Shown in pieces: positions 1-8,657 of a stretch of 64,000 nucleotides of DNA. Each line of letters opens with the position of its first letter. Position 1 is the stretch's first letter. The notes under the pieces were generated by a model that was given only the letters and a program-made list of their open reading frames with translations, had not been told where the DNA came from and searched no databases. A program made the position numbers and the translations under genes. Where the stretch lies: NCBI RefSeq assembly GCF_030685535.1, contig NZ_CP131601.1:620001-684000 (forward strand), given 5' to 3'. The stretch is from Photobacterium leiognathi. GTDB taxonomy: Bacteria; Pseudomonadota; Gammaproteobacteria; Enterobacterales; Vibrionaceae.

Positions 1-109
1 TTTTCAATATATAAATATAATCAAGCGCTTAACCAAATAATTAACATATTAATAAAATGTTTTATTCTTTCATATTCTATATATATGTTGTTCTCAATGA
101 CTAATGCGG

Positions 110-115
110 TAATAT
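110..115 (+). promoter_or_regulatory. Probable promoter of the CsrB-like RNA
   Basis: A TAATAT -10 hexamer lies here, with a TTGTTC -35-like hexamer at 88-93 and a 16-bp spacer, which predicts RNA starting near 121-122. The flank is very AT-rich. No clear UvrY/VarA palindrome was recognised upstream. The call is inferred from the match and from its position directly before the GGA-rich RNA. Confidence 0.55.
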
Positions 116-120
116 TTATC

Positions 121-597
121 GTGTCGAAAGGGAACGACATTGGATTTAGAACAGCTAAGGATTAGCTAATCTCAGGATGAGAAATAGATAGCGGAGCTAT
201 CTAACAAGGATTGTGCAGGACACTACAGGATGTGGTGCAGTAAATTAGGACATTTACTAGTCTGGATGACACGGACACTTTAGGAACGAAGTTTAGGGAT
301 AGCGCTCTAGGATGGAGTAAGTGGAACACTCTAGGATAGAGTAGGGAATACCTTCATTGATGAAGTCAGGAACAACTTTAGGATGAAGTAGGGACACCTC
401 CAGGAACGGGAGAGAGAGTCAGTATCGGATATATTGACGGGTCAAGGAACTACCGAAGAGCAACTCTTGGATGGGGTTTGGAGTTACACTGGGGACTTAA
501 GTATATCAAGGATTGATAGCAGGGAGCACCATAGTAGCGGGAAGTGCTACATGTAAAGCCATAGGGCGCAACAGATGTTGCGCCCGTTCTTTTTGTG
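121..597 (+). ncRNA. csrB: CsrB-family CsrA-sequestering small RNA
   Basis: This gene-free stretch carries about 31 GGA trinucleotides in roughly 455 nt, many as AGGA in hairpin loops; one clear case is GATAGC-GGA-GCTATC at 187-201. It ends in a strong intrinsic terminator at 564-595. CsrB-type RNAs bind many CsrA dimers through GGA loops and so release CsrA-repressed mRNAs; they answer to the BarA/UvrY (VarS/VarA) two-component system. The location supports the call: E. coli csrB also lies beside yqcC-truC-yqcA, the genes found here at 2.2-3.8 kb. Vibrionaceae usually have several CsrB paralogues, so which one this is cannot be told. The 5' end is predicted from the promoter. Confidence 0.88.
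564..595 (+). terminator. Intrinsic terminator of the CsrB-like RNA
   Basis: A perfect 9-bp stem, GGGCGCAAC with GTTGCGCCC, closes an AGAT loop and is followed by GTTCTTTTT. It is the only strong terminator downstream of the GGA-rich RNA. Confidence 0.9.
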
Positions 598-605
598 GCT
601 AAAAA

Positions 606-920
606 TTAATACTCTTCACCTTCAGGCAACCGATGCGGTGGAATAAAGAAGTGACTTGCTCGTAGGCGCTTCATTTCTAAGTAGCCCTGATAAGCATCAT
701 GTCCATCAGCAGAAAATTCAAAGATAAATACTGTCCGCCAACCCCATTCACCATGGTGATCTTTAAGCTTGTGTTTACCTCTAGCAAAACTTAGCAGCTG
801 TAATCCCATATTTTTACAGCGTTGCTCAATAAAATATTGCGCTAGCTCGGTTTGTCGTCGCTGCTGCCAGAATAAAAAAGCAATGATTGCAACGAGCAGT
901 ATTCCTAATAAGTTTTCCAT
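606..920 (-). CDS. DUF3301 family small membrane protein
   Basis: A 104-residue protein with one hydrophobic segment at about residues 4-18, followed by a basic, soluble tail (WQQRRQ onward). It resembles the DUF3301 family of Vibrionaceae and relatives, whose function is unknown. The topology suggests an N-terminally anchored inner-membrane protein with its bulk in the cytoplasm. It lies 25 nt downstream of the DUF3549 gene on the same strand, so the two probably form an operon. Its stop faces the 3' end of the CsrB-like RNA about 10 nt away, so that bidirectional-looking hairpin may serve both. Confidence 0.75.
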   Translation of the reverse strand: MENLLGILLVAIIAFLFWQQRRQTELAQYFIEQRCKNMGLQLLSFARGKHKLKDHHGEWGWRTVFIFEFSADGHDAYQGYLEMKRLRASHFFIPPHRLPEGEEY

Positions 921-945
921 CGATTAATTCCCGAGAGTAGGCTAA

Positions 946-1992
946 TTACTGCCCACGCGCATGTTGTTGTAATTTTTGAATTGCAGCGATCAATTCAGGC
1001 TCCGCTTGACCATGTAATACTTGCAGCATGATGCCACGTAGAGCAGGTAGCATAACAAGATCGGCAAACAGCTGATTAAACAGTGCTTGATCTTCTGTTT
1101 GAGCTAGGCGCAATAAGAATTTAGCCGCAATGTCGATGCTTGATAATCCAGCCCAGCAACGACCAGCAATGGCAATTAAAACTTCACGATGACACAGTTC
1201 AGGTTTATCGAGAATATTCTTAAGTGATTGATGTAACAGTGAGATGTTACTACCCGATAAGGCACGGATTAATGCTGATACCAGAAAAATGTCAGGATTG
1301 TCGCTATTGATTTCAGCGTCAAGGTGTTCATTAATACGCGCACTCAGTGTGTCTGATAATGGACAATGCTCTAAACAGCCTAATAAAGCGTAAAGCGGTG
1401 TTATCGGTAAATTCGTAATCGATTTACGGATATAAGTCGCATTATTTTCTTGCTTCATTCGCGCACAGATATCAGCGAGTCCTTGTAAGCCAACACCTTG
1501 CCATTGTTCCCAATCCAATTGACCTGATAAGTAATGCTGCGCATGCTCATAATATTGGCTGGCAGGTAAGTCTAACTGTTGACGAAGTTGAGCATGGAAA
1601 ATAGCCATCTTGTCATCAGTAGGTTTAAAAGTATAAGGATTGGCTGCTAGTTTTTCTTGCTCTTCTTCTGTTGGCTCAGCATTGAGTGTCGCGCCCATAG
1701 CCTCAATCACATACTTAATAAAATCACCCACAGCGGCTTGTTTTAATAAACCACGTTCGTCAAGCGGCAAACGTAAAAACCAAATCCATGGCGAGTGGTT
1801 TGGCTGCCAAAATGAAATGGCTAAGTGTGCGTGTTGCTGTAATGACCATGGATAAGGCTGGCGATTGTCTTCTACCGCTTTAAATTGTGAAACGTCAATT
1901 TCGTTAACACGGCGGCCGAGATCAAAAATATTGTACTGACAGCCTGCATTATCAAGTAGTTGGGTTAGGGTGTGAAATTTATCCATGGACAT
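946..1992 (-). CDS. DUF3549 family protein
   Basis: A roughly 348-residue soluble protein matching my recollection of the DUF3549 family, which is restricted to Vibrionaceae-like gammaproteobacteria and has no known function. No signal peptide or membrane segment is seen; the C-terminal half is helical and repeat-like. The reading frame is open from a TTG at 2007, but an AGGAG at 2000-2004 sits 7 nt before the ATG at 1992 (MSMDKF), so that start is preferred. The gene is divergent from yqcC and upstream of the DUF3301 gene. Confidence 0.75.
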   Translation of the reverse strand: MSMDKFHTLTQLLDNAGCQYNIFDLGRRVNEIDVSQFKAVEDNRQPYPWSLQQHAHLAISFWQPNHSPWIWFLRLPLDERGLLKQAAVGDFIKYVIEAMGATLNAEPTEEEQEKLAANPYTFKPTDDKMAIFHAQLRQQLDLPASQYYEHAQHYLSGQLDWEQWQGVGLQGLADICARMKQENNATYIRKSITNLPITPLYALLGCLEHCPLSDTLSARINEHLDAEINSDNPDIFLVSALIRALSGSNISLLHQSLKNILDKPELCHREVLIAIAGRCWAGLSSIDIAAKFLLRLAQTEDQALFNQLFADLVMLPALRGIMLQVLHGQAEPELIAAIQKLQQHARGQ

Positions 1993-2184
1993 ATCTGTGC
2001 TCCTCAATCAGAAATTCAGTATAACTTTTGCAACGGGGCAATCCTACCTATTCACGAAAGGATTTATTTTTATATCAATATATGGGATGAAGTGTTGTGA
2101 GAGTGGAATAGGGCACAAATGAACAAATCCTTGGGTGATGTGTTATCCGATGCTATTCTGCGCGGCTTTAGTTCAGGAGGAAAA

Positions 2185-2505
2185 ATGGATAAGTATCATC
2201 ATAGCCAGCGTCTACTTGATGAGTTAGAAGTGGTTTTACGCCAACATTGTCATTGGCAATTAACGCCTCCTGATCCTCAAGCATTGGCTAGTACAGAGCC
2301 TTTTGCAATAGATACACTTGATTGTCATCAATGGCTGCAATGGATTTTTATACCTAAATTTGGTCAGTTAATTGCGCTGCGATTACCTTTGCCTGAAAGG
2401 TTTGAAATTAGTCCTTATGTTGAAGAGGCCATGAAAGAGCAAACAGGTGTTGAGGCGATTTTAGCGATCACTTGTCAGCTTGATTTACTATTTAAACAAC
2501 ACTGA
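2185..2505 (+). CDS. yqcC: YqcC family protein (DUF446)
   Basis: A small soluble protein of 106 residues similar to E. coli YqcC (DUF446), a helical family of unknown role. The frame is open from an ATG at 2119, but a perfect AGGAGG at 2175-2180 precedes the ATG at 2185, and that start (MDKYHH) gives the family's usual length. It is first in a three-gene set with truC (9-nt gap) and yqcA, the same order as in E. coli next to csrB. Confidence 0.85.
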   Translation: MDKYHHSQRLLDELEVVLRQHCHWQLTPPDPQALASTEPFAIDTLDCHQWLQWIFIPKFGQLIALRLPLPERFEISPYVEEAMKEQTGVEAILAITCQLDLLFKQH

Positions 2506-2514
2506 GTACATGTA

Positions 2515-3252
2515 ATGGAACTTGAAATTTTATACCGTGACGAATATTTAATTGCGGTAAATAAACCTGCGGGTATGTTAGTGCATCGCTCTTGGTTAGA
2601 CAGTCATGAGACTGTTTTTGTGATGCAAACATTGCGTGATCAAATCGGCCAACATGTGTTCCCATTACATCGCCTTGATCGCCCGACTTCAGGTGTATTG
2701 TTGTTTGGTTTATCAAGTGAAATTGCAGCAGAAATGATGCCAATGTTCGCTGGTCGCGATATGCATAAAACCTATCATGCAGTGGTACGTGGTTGGATAA
2801 AAGAAGCGGCGGTGCTTGATTATCCACTCAAGGTTGAGCTTGATAAAATCGCCGATAAAAATGCATCGGAAGAGAAAGAAGCGCAGCCTGCTGTTACGGC
2901 GTATGAACCACTAGCTACAGTCGAGACTGACATTGCAGTAGGTCGCTATTCAACCAGTCGATATTGCTTAGTGGAAATGAAACCAGAGACAGGACGTAAG
3001 CATCAGTTACGTCGTCATATGCATCATTTAAGTCACCATATCATTGGTGATGTTAATCATGGTGATGGACGTCATAATCGCATGTTCCGTGAACATTATG
3101 ATTGTCATCGTTTAATGCTACATGCATCAAGGTTGCAGTTTGCTCACCCGATCACAGGTGAGCCGATTGATATTCGTGCTGATATCGATGAAACATGGCA
3201 ACGTGTAATATCGGCATTTAATTGGTCATCAGATCTATTAGTGCGAGACTAA
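2515..3252 (+). CDS. truC: tRNA pseudouridine(65) synthase TruC
   Basis: A 245-residue RluA-family pseudouridine synthase. TruC converts U65 of certain tRNAs, tRNA-Ile and tRNA-Asp in E. coli, to pseudouridine. The catalytic motif HRLDRPTSG lies at residues 52-60 with the nucleophilic Asp at 55; the RxxxxHQLRRH block near residues 160-166 is typical of RluA enzymes. Length and order (yqcC-truC-yqcA) match E. coli. The call rests on recalled family motifs and synteny; an RluA/RluC role is less likely because there is no S4 domain and the neighbours fit TruC. Confidence 0.92.
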   Translation: MELEILYRDEYLIAVNKPAGMLVHRSWLDSHETVFVMQTLRDQIGQHVFPLHRLDRPTSGVLLFGLSSEIAAEMMPMFAGRDMHKTYHAVVRGWIKEAAVLDYPLKVELDKIADKNASEEKEAQPAVTAYEPLATVETDIAVGRYSTSRYCLVEMKPETGRKHQLRRHMHHLSHHIIGDVNHGDGRHNRMFREHYDCHRLMLHASRLQFAHPITGEPIDIRADIDETWQRVISAFNWSSDLLVRD

Positions 3253-3344
3253 TCGCGCTTTCACAAGTCAAACCTCACTGGCTTGATTTTTAAGCTTATC
3301 ATTGCCACAGTGGTAATAACACAACAGTGGCAATGGAGGGCACA

Positions 3345-3791
3345 ATGGCTCGGTTAGGTATTTTTATTGGATCTGTTTATGGTGGCGCAGAAGATCTTGC
3401 AGAAGCATTAGCTAGCAGCGCGGCATCGGTTGATACTCAAGTGTATTTTGATCCGACACTCGATGATTTTCTTGATTATAAAGATGATACGGTGTTGATC
3501 ATTTCATCGACAACAGGGCAAGGCGAGATCCCTGAAAATCTACTGCCGCTGTATGTCGCATTACAAGATCAGTTCCCATTGTTACCTGAGCAAGGTTTTG
3601 GTGTGATTGCTATGGGTGATTCGAGTTACGGTGAAGATCGTTTCTGTGGCGCTGGACGCCAATTTGATGCATTACTTTCAGAGCTTGGTGCTAAATCATT
3701 ACAGCCAAGGTTAGATATTGATGCTGGTATACACTTTGAGCCGTTAGAAGTGGCACAAGATTGGTTTGATCAATTTGTTGTCCAACTTTAA
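3345..3791 (+). CDS. yqcA: YqcA/MioC-type short flavodoxin
   Basis: A single-domain flavodoxin of 148 residues. FMN-binding loops are visible: a phosphate-binding loop near residues 8-15 (IGSVYGGA), a T-T-G-Q-G-E loop near 57-62, and a G-D-S-S-Y loop near 93-97. It probably carries electrons in the cytoplasm; the partner of YqcA is not established. The frame is open from a GTG at 3327, but GGAGGG at 3335-3340 places the start at the ATG 3345. The gene follows truC by about 90 nt and ends 5 nt before an intrinsic terminator. Confidence 0.85.
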   Translation: MARLGIFIGSVYGGAEDLAEALASSAASVDTQVYFDPTLDDFLDYKDDTVLIISSTTGQGEIPENLLPLYVALQDQFPLLPEQGFGVIAMGDSSYGEDRFCGAGRQFDALLSELGAKSLQPRLDIDAGIHFEPLEVAQDWFDQFVVQL

Positions 3792-3796
3792 AAAGA

Positions 3797-3822
3797 AAGC
3801 CTGCATTACGCAGGCTTTTTTT
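3797..3822 (+). terminator. Terminator after yqcA
   Basis: AAGCCTGC pairs with GCAGGCTT around an ATTAC loop and is followed by a T run. The stem could also act for glnD transcripts arriving from the other side. Confidence 0.85.
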
Positions 3823-3853
3823 GTTATCAATTGTGTTCGTTATGAAAATTAAA

Positions 3854-6490
3854 TCAGGCGTGTTTATTAATCATTTTGATCAGTGACGCTTTTAAGATCT
3901 CTTGCTGCTCTTCGGTTAGATGGCTACCTTGCTCATTAACTAAAATAAAGAAGTCTTCAGCCCGTTCTCCAATGGTGGTGATTTTTGCGGCCTGTAAGCT
4001 AACGTTATGCTCGGCAAACACTGAGCCCACTTTAGCAAGTAAGCCTGGCATATCTAAGGCAACCAGTTCCATCATGGTTTTTTTACCAGTTTTGGTTGGT
4101 AGAAAACTGACTTCTGTTGGGACATTGAAATGCAATAGCTTACGAGGTGCTCGGCGGATCTTACGCTCTGATTTCATGACAGTGAGCGCTTTGGTTAATG
4201 CTCGACGGATCGTGGTATGGCGGTTTTCATTGATCGCTTTACCATTAGGATCAAGCACCATGAAAGTATCTAGGGTATAACCGTCTTTACTGTTCATGAT
4301 TTGGGCGTCATGGACACTTAAGTTTTTCTTATCAAGCTCTGACACCACAATAGCAAACAGTTTGGCTTTATCTTTGCTGTAAACGAAGACTTCTGTACCA
4401 CCGCGCGTGGCTTTTTTGCTCAATAAAATGAGTGGCTTTTCATGATCGTGTTGCAATAGTGCTTCGGCATGCCAAGCCAATTGTTTATGGGTATGACGTA
4501 AGAAGTAATCGGCTTTAAAGCGTTGCCATAACACTTCAATTTCACGAGGCTGGAAACCTTTACTACGTAAAATTGCTGACGCTAGTTGTTGATTGTGGCG
4601 AATGCGGTCACGTACATCAGGGGTATTTTCCAGCCCTCGACGTAACGCTTTTTGGGTGGAGTAATAAAGTTCAGCAAGCAAGGTGCGTTTCCAGCTGTTC
4701 CATAAGTCTTGGTTAGTGGCGCAAATATCGGCAACGGTTAAACAAACAAGGTAATCAAGGCGCTCTTCATCACGAACTTGCTTAGCAAACTCTGCTACTA
4801 CTTCAGGATCGTAAATATCACGACGTTGTGCTGTGACTGACATTAGTAAGTGCTTTTTCACCAGCCATGACACGATGTTGGCTTCTGGGCGTGAAAGCCC
4901 ATGTTGAATACAAAACTCATAGGCATCAACCGCTCCAAGCTCTGAGTGATCGCCTTTTCTCCCTTTGGCAATATCATGGAAAATAGCGGCGAGGATCAAC
5001 AGCTCCTTTTTGACAATACGAGGATAGACTTCACAGCAAATTGGATGACGTTGTTTGTTTTCAGGATCTGCAAACTTATTGAGGTTTTTGATCACTCGAA
5101 TACTGTGCTCATCCACGGTATAGACATGGAATAAGTCAAATTGCATCTGACCGACAATGTGACTCCATTGCGGTAAGTATGCAGACAAGACGCCATGACG
5201 ATGCATTAATCGAAAGGCTTTTTGCAACGCATTGGGTTGGCGTACAAGCCCCATGAATTTTTCACGGGCAGCAGGAATATCAATGAGAAAACGATTTAAA
5301 CGACGACGAGCAGTACGTAATTGACGCAGTGTTGGCGCCGCAATACCTTCAATTTCAGAGTTTTTTGCCACATGTAGAAACATATCTAAAATGGTTTCGG
5401 GACGAGCCTGAAATAAAGCGGGTTTGGTCGCTTCAATTAAGTGCCCACGAATTTGAAAGTCTTCATCTAATACAACTGGCGCGACATCTCTTTTATTCGT
5501 GATAATTGCTTGATCAAACAGCTGAAGCAACATTTTGTTAAGCTCAGCAACGCGGCGTAGGGTGCGATAGAATTCTTTCATCATCATTTCAACCGCTTGA
5601 TTCCCTTCACCTTGGTAGCCAAGGTTTGCTGCGACTGATGCTTGATGATCAAAGGTTAAACGGTTGTCATAACGACGCAGTTCAATATGTAAAGCAAAGC
5701 GGATCCGCCAGAGTTCATTTTGACACTCGACGAGTTCTCGATATTCAGCATCAGTAAGAAAACCATGACGACTCATTTCAAATAAGCTGGTGGCACCAAA
5801 ATGACGACGAGCAACCCAACTTAAGGTGTGAATATCACGAAGACCACCGGGGCTCGATTTTATATCGGGCTCAAGATTATAAGTGGTGTCGTGATAGCGA
5901 GCATGACGAACTTTCTGCTCTTCAAGTTTAGCTTGATAGAACACATGGCTAGGCCAAAAGTTTTCTGAGTTTAAGACTCCAGTAAGGTGTTCGAAGATGG
6001 CTTTGTTACCGCAAAGATAGCGGGCTTCGGTAAGGTTGGTAGCAACAGTTAAATCGTCTTTGCCAATGTTAAAGCAATCAGTTACGGTACGGACACTTTG
6101 TCCTACTTCTAAGCGTAGATCCCACAAAAGCGTAACAAATTCGCTGATTTTGGTACCGACAGCCTCCTCAATAGGACTTTCACTTAAAATAAGAATATCA
6201 ACATCAGATAAGGGGTGGAGCTCACTTCGACCATAACCGCCAACCGCGACTAACGCTAAATCTTCCTGTAGTGAAAAACCATAAAAGTGCCATAAACGTT
6301 GGAGTAATAGATCGATATAGCAGCTGCGTTCAGTGACGAGATCAGCAATAGGAACATGTTGGAAAAACCGTTGTTTTTGATGCTCTGCAAATGCTGTTAA
6401 TGCTTGGCGTAGTTTTTCTTGGGTGATGTCTTGATCTGCGTAGCTATCAAGTTGAAGAGAAAGTGTATCCGTCATTGCTGTCCATGCCAT
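3854..6490 (-). CDS. glnD: PII uridylyltransferase / uridylyl-removing enzyme GlnD
   Basis: An 878-residue bifunctional sensor of glutamine. It adds UMP to, or removes it from, PII proteins (GlnB/GlnK), passing nitrogen status to NtrB and to glutamine synthetase adenylylation. The nucleotidyltransferase motif GGYGRSELHPLSDVD spans residues 84-98 with metal-binding Asp 96 and 98. An HD phosphohydrolase motif (FHDIAKGRKGDHSE) lies in the middle, and two ACT domains fill the last 180 residues or so. Length is close to the E. coli enzyme (890). An ATG at 6475 is a possible alternative start; neither has a strong ribosome binding site. It lies downstream of map on the same strand, separated by a terminator. 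Confidence 0.96.
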   Translation of the reverse strand: MAWTAMTDTLSLQLDSYADQDITQEKLRQALTAFAEHQKQRFFQHVPIADLVTERSCYIDLLLQRLWHFYGFSLQEDLALVAVGGYGRSELHPLSDVDILILSESPIEEAVGTKISEFVTLLWDLRLEVGQSVRTVTDCFNIGKDDLTVATNLTEARYLCGNKAIFEHLTGVLNSENFWPSHVFYQAKLEEQKVRHARYHDTTYNLEPDIKSSPGGLRDIHTLSWVARRHFGATSLFEMSRHGFLTDAEYRELVECQNELWRIRFALHIELRRYDNRLTFDHQASVAANLGYQGEGNQAVEMMMKEFYRTLRRVAELNKMLLQLFDQAIITNKRDVAPVVLDEDFQIRGHLIEATKPALFQARPETILDMFLHVAKNSEIEGIAAPTLRQLRTARRRLNRFLIDIPAAREKFMGLVRQPNALQKAFRLMHRHGVLSAYLPQWSHIVGQMQFDLFHVYTVDEHSIRVIKNLNKFADPENKQRHPICCEVYPRIVKKELLILAAIFHDIAKGRKGDHSELGAVDAYEFCIQHGLSRPEANIVSWLVKKHLLMSVTAQRRDIYDPEVVAEFAKQVRDEERLDYLVCLTVADICATNQDLWNSWKRTLLAELYYSTQKALRRGLENTPDVRDRIRHNQQLASAILRSKGFQPREIEVLWQRFKADYFLRHTHKQLAWHAEALLQHDHEKPLILLSKKATRGGTEVFVYSKDKAKLFAIVVSELDKKNLSVHDAQIMNSKDGYTLDTFMVLDPNGKAINENRHTTIRRALTKALTVMKSERKIRRAPRKLLHFNVPTEVSFLPTKTGKKTMMELVALDMPGLLAKVGSVFAEHNVSLQAAKITTIGERAEDFFILVNEQGSHLTEEQQEILKASLIKMINKHA

Positions 6491-6550
6491 TGTTGAATCT
6501 TAGCTTTACTATAACCACAACCACATCGGAACAACATGTATAGATAGAAA

Positions 6551-6577
6551 AAAACCGACACAAATGGTCGGTTTTTA
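6551..6577 (-). terminator. Terminator between map and glnD
   Basis: AAAACCGAC pairs with GTCGGTTTT around a 7-nt loop, with T runs on both sides, so it can terminate map transcripts on the minus strand. glnD would then need its own promoter in the roughly 60 nt that remain or depend on read-through. Confidence 0.8.
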
Positions 6578-6600
6578 TTATCTTGTTAACTGAGTAACAA

Positions 6601-7440
6601 TTATGCGTTGTGCATTAGACGAGGCAGTGATTCTTCTTTACGTAGTGTTAAGATCTCACAACCTTCTTTTGTTACTAGTAGCGTGTGTTCCCACTGTGCT
6701 GATTTCTTACCGTCTACAGTGTAAACAGTCCAGCCGTCTTGATCATCTGATTCACAGCCAAATTTACCAGCGTTGATCATTGGCTCAATCGTAAAACACA
6801 TGCCCTCTTTTAGTACAGTGCGATCGTTGTTTTTGTAGTGAACCACTTGTGGCTCTTCGTGGAACTCGTTACCAATACCGTGACCACAGTAGTCTTTAAC
6901 GATAGAGAAACGGCTATTACCAGCTTTAATGAATTTTTGAATAGCAGTACCGATATCGCCAACACGTGCACCAGGTTTTACTTTCTTGATTGCTAGATAC
7001 AGGCTTTCCTGTGCAACGCGGCAAAGACGCTTGTCTTCAAGTGATACTTCACCCACTTCAAACATCTTAGAGGTATCACCGTGGTAACCATCTTTAATGA
7101 CAGTTACGTCAATGTTGATGATGTCGCCATCTTTAAGCACTGCAGGCTTGTTGAATTTACCATTAGCTTCAGGTACTTCTTCATCAGCTTTTGCTGGAAT
7201 ACCGTGACAAACAACGTGGTTGATTGAAGTACAGATTGATTTCGGGAAACCGTGGTAGTTTAGTGGTGCAGGGATCGCTTGTTGCTCTTTAGTGATGTAG
7301 TCATGACAAATACGATCAAGCTCTTCGGTAGTTACACCAGCTTTAACGTGGGGTTCGATCATTTCTAGCACTTCAGCAGCCAAACGGCCCGCTACGCGCA
7401 TTTTTTCGATTTCTTCAGCCGTTTTGATCTTAATGCTCAT
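6601..7440 (-). CDS. map: Methionine aminopeptidase, type I
   Basis: A 279-residue enzyme that removes the initiator methionine from new proteins in the cytoplasm. All metal ligands of type I MetAP are present: Asp 111, Asp 122, His 187, Glu 219 and Glu 251, with His 79 and His 194 in the substrate pocket. Compared from memory with E. coli Map (264 residues) it carries an extra stretch of about 14 residues around positions 84-98, before the first metal ligand, which explains the greater length. It is divergent from rpsB across a 369-nt region, as in E. coli. Confidence 0.96.
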   Translation of the reverse strand: MSIKIKTAEEIEKMRVAGRLAAEVLEMIEPHVKAGVTTEELDRICHDYITKEQQAIPAPLNYHGFPKSICTSINHVVCHGIPAKADEEVPEANGKFNKPAVLKDGDIINIDVTVIKDGYHGDTSKMFEVGEVSLEDKRLCRVAQESLYLAIKKVKPGARVGDIGTAIQKFIKAGNSRFSIVKDYCGHGIGNEFHEEPQVVHYKNNDRTVLKEGMCFTIEPMINAGKFGCESDDQDGWTVYTVDGKKSAQWEHTLLVTKEGCEILTLRKEESLPRLMHNA

Positions 7441-7809
7441 ATAATCGTCTCTATTCGTATGTTTTGCTATAACGCTATGTTACCAGTCGCTAGGGGAGAA
7501 AGGAAAGATAAGATTAATTCTCATAACCAGATTTGACTGGATTTAGCGACTAAATATGTGGTATAAAGCGCGCCGTGATCAGTGATTTTGTTACTTTCAT
7601 ACTAAGTGTATTTGTGCTTTGCCACTAATATATAGGTACGAAGGTGCGACTTGATTGAGTCATACATACTTAATTTTATTATTCACACATATCGACACAT
7701 CTGCCGGGGTGCTCGGTTATCTTTTATTAGATAACGATAGCTTATTGCTGTCATCGGGTCGGTTTTAAGATGGGATATGTGGACGCCTAACCCCATAGAG
7801 GATTATTCA
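7441..7809 (+). promoter_or_regulatory. map/rpsB divergent region and rpsB leader
   Basis: This 369-nt gap holds no gene. A TATAAA at 7562-7567 followed by a GC-rich GCGCGCC resembles a stringently controlled ribosomal promoter, though TTGACT at 7533-7538 lies 23 bp away, which is too far for a standard -35. The following leader of more than 200 nt holds two adjacent hairpins: GTTATCT/AGATAAC at 7716-7735 and GATAGC/GCTGTC at 7736-7752. In E. coli the rpsB leader binds S2, which represses rpsB-tsf. A similar role here is inferred from position and structure, not proven. Confidence 0.5.
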
Positions 7810-8538
7810 ATGGCAACTGTATCAATGCGCGACATGCTTCAGGCTGGTGTACACTTCGGTCACCAAACTCGTTACTGGAACCCAAAAATGAAGCCATTCA
7901 TTTTCGGCGCTCGTAACCGTGTACACATCATCAACCTAGAAAAAACTGTACCAATGTTCAACGAAGCACTAGCTGAAATTGAAAAAATTGCAGCTCGTAA
8001 AGGTAAAGTTCTTTTCGTTGGTACTAAGCGCGCAGCTAGCGAATCAATCAAAGAAGCAGCAGTAAGCTGTGACCAGTACTACGTAAACAACCGTTGGTTG
8101 GGTGGTATGCTGACTAACTGGAAAACTGTTCGTCAGTCAATCAAGCGTCTTAAAGATCTTGAAGCTCAATCTACTGATGGTACTTTCGAGAAGCTAACCA
8201 AGAAAGAAGCGCTAATGCGTACTCGTGAAATGGAAAAGCTTGAGAAATCACTAGGTGGTATCAAGAACATGGGCGGTCTACCAGACGCAATGTTCGTAGT
8301 TGGTGCTGATTGTGAGCACATCGCAATTAAAGAAGCTAACAACCTAGGTATCCCAGTATTTGCTGTTGTTGATACAAACGCAGATCCAGACGGTGTTGAT
8401 TTCGTTATCCCAGGTAACGATGACGCAATCCGTGCGATCCAGCTTTACACTGGTGCTGTAGCTCAAACTGTTAAAGAAGCTCGCAACCAAGATATCGCTG
8501 TTCAAGCTGAAGAAGACGGTTTCGTAGCTGAAGCTTAA
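7810..8538 (+). CDS. rpsB: 30S ribosomal protein S2
   Basis: A 242-residue S2, beginning [10 protein letters not shown] and matching the family along its whole length (E. coli 241). The frame is open upstream to 7777, but AGAGGA at 7797-7802 sits 7 nt before the ATG at 7810, and this start agrees with S2 proteins generally. S2 assembles late on the 30S subunit near S1. It is first in the rpsB-tsf operon and probably autoregulated through its leader. Confidence 0.98.
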   Translation: MATVSMRDMLQAGVHFGHQTRYWNPKMKPFIFGARNRVHIINLEKTVPMFNEALAEIEKIAARKGKVLFVGTKRAASESIKEAAVSCDQYYVNNRWLGGMLTNWKTVRQSIKRLKDLEAQSTDGTFEKLTKKEALMRTREMEKLEKSLGGIKNMGGLPDAMFVVGADCEHIAIKEANNLGIPVFAVVDTNADPDGVDFVIPGNDDAIRAIQLYTGAVAQTVKEARNQDIAVQAEEDGFVAEA

Positions 8539-8598
8539 TAAGTACTTGGTACTTTACAGAGCCTCTTAAGTTACCTTGTGTAAACTAAGAATGGTTAC

Positions 8599-8626
8599 CA
8601 GGGGCCGCTAAAGGCCCCTGATTTTT
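8599..8626 (+). terminator. Attenuator between rpsB and tsf
   Basis: CAGGGGCC pairs perfectly with GGCCCCTG around a GCTAAA loop, followed by ATTTTT. A terminator at this place is known in E. coli and lets part of the transcripts end after rpsB, so S2 and EF-Ts levels differ. Confidence 0.85.
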
Positions 8627-8657
8627 ACTCAAAGAATTCAATCTGAGGATTATGACA

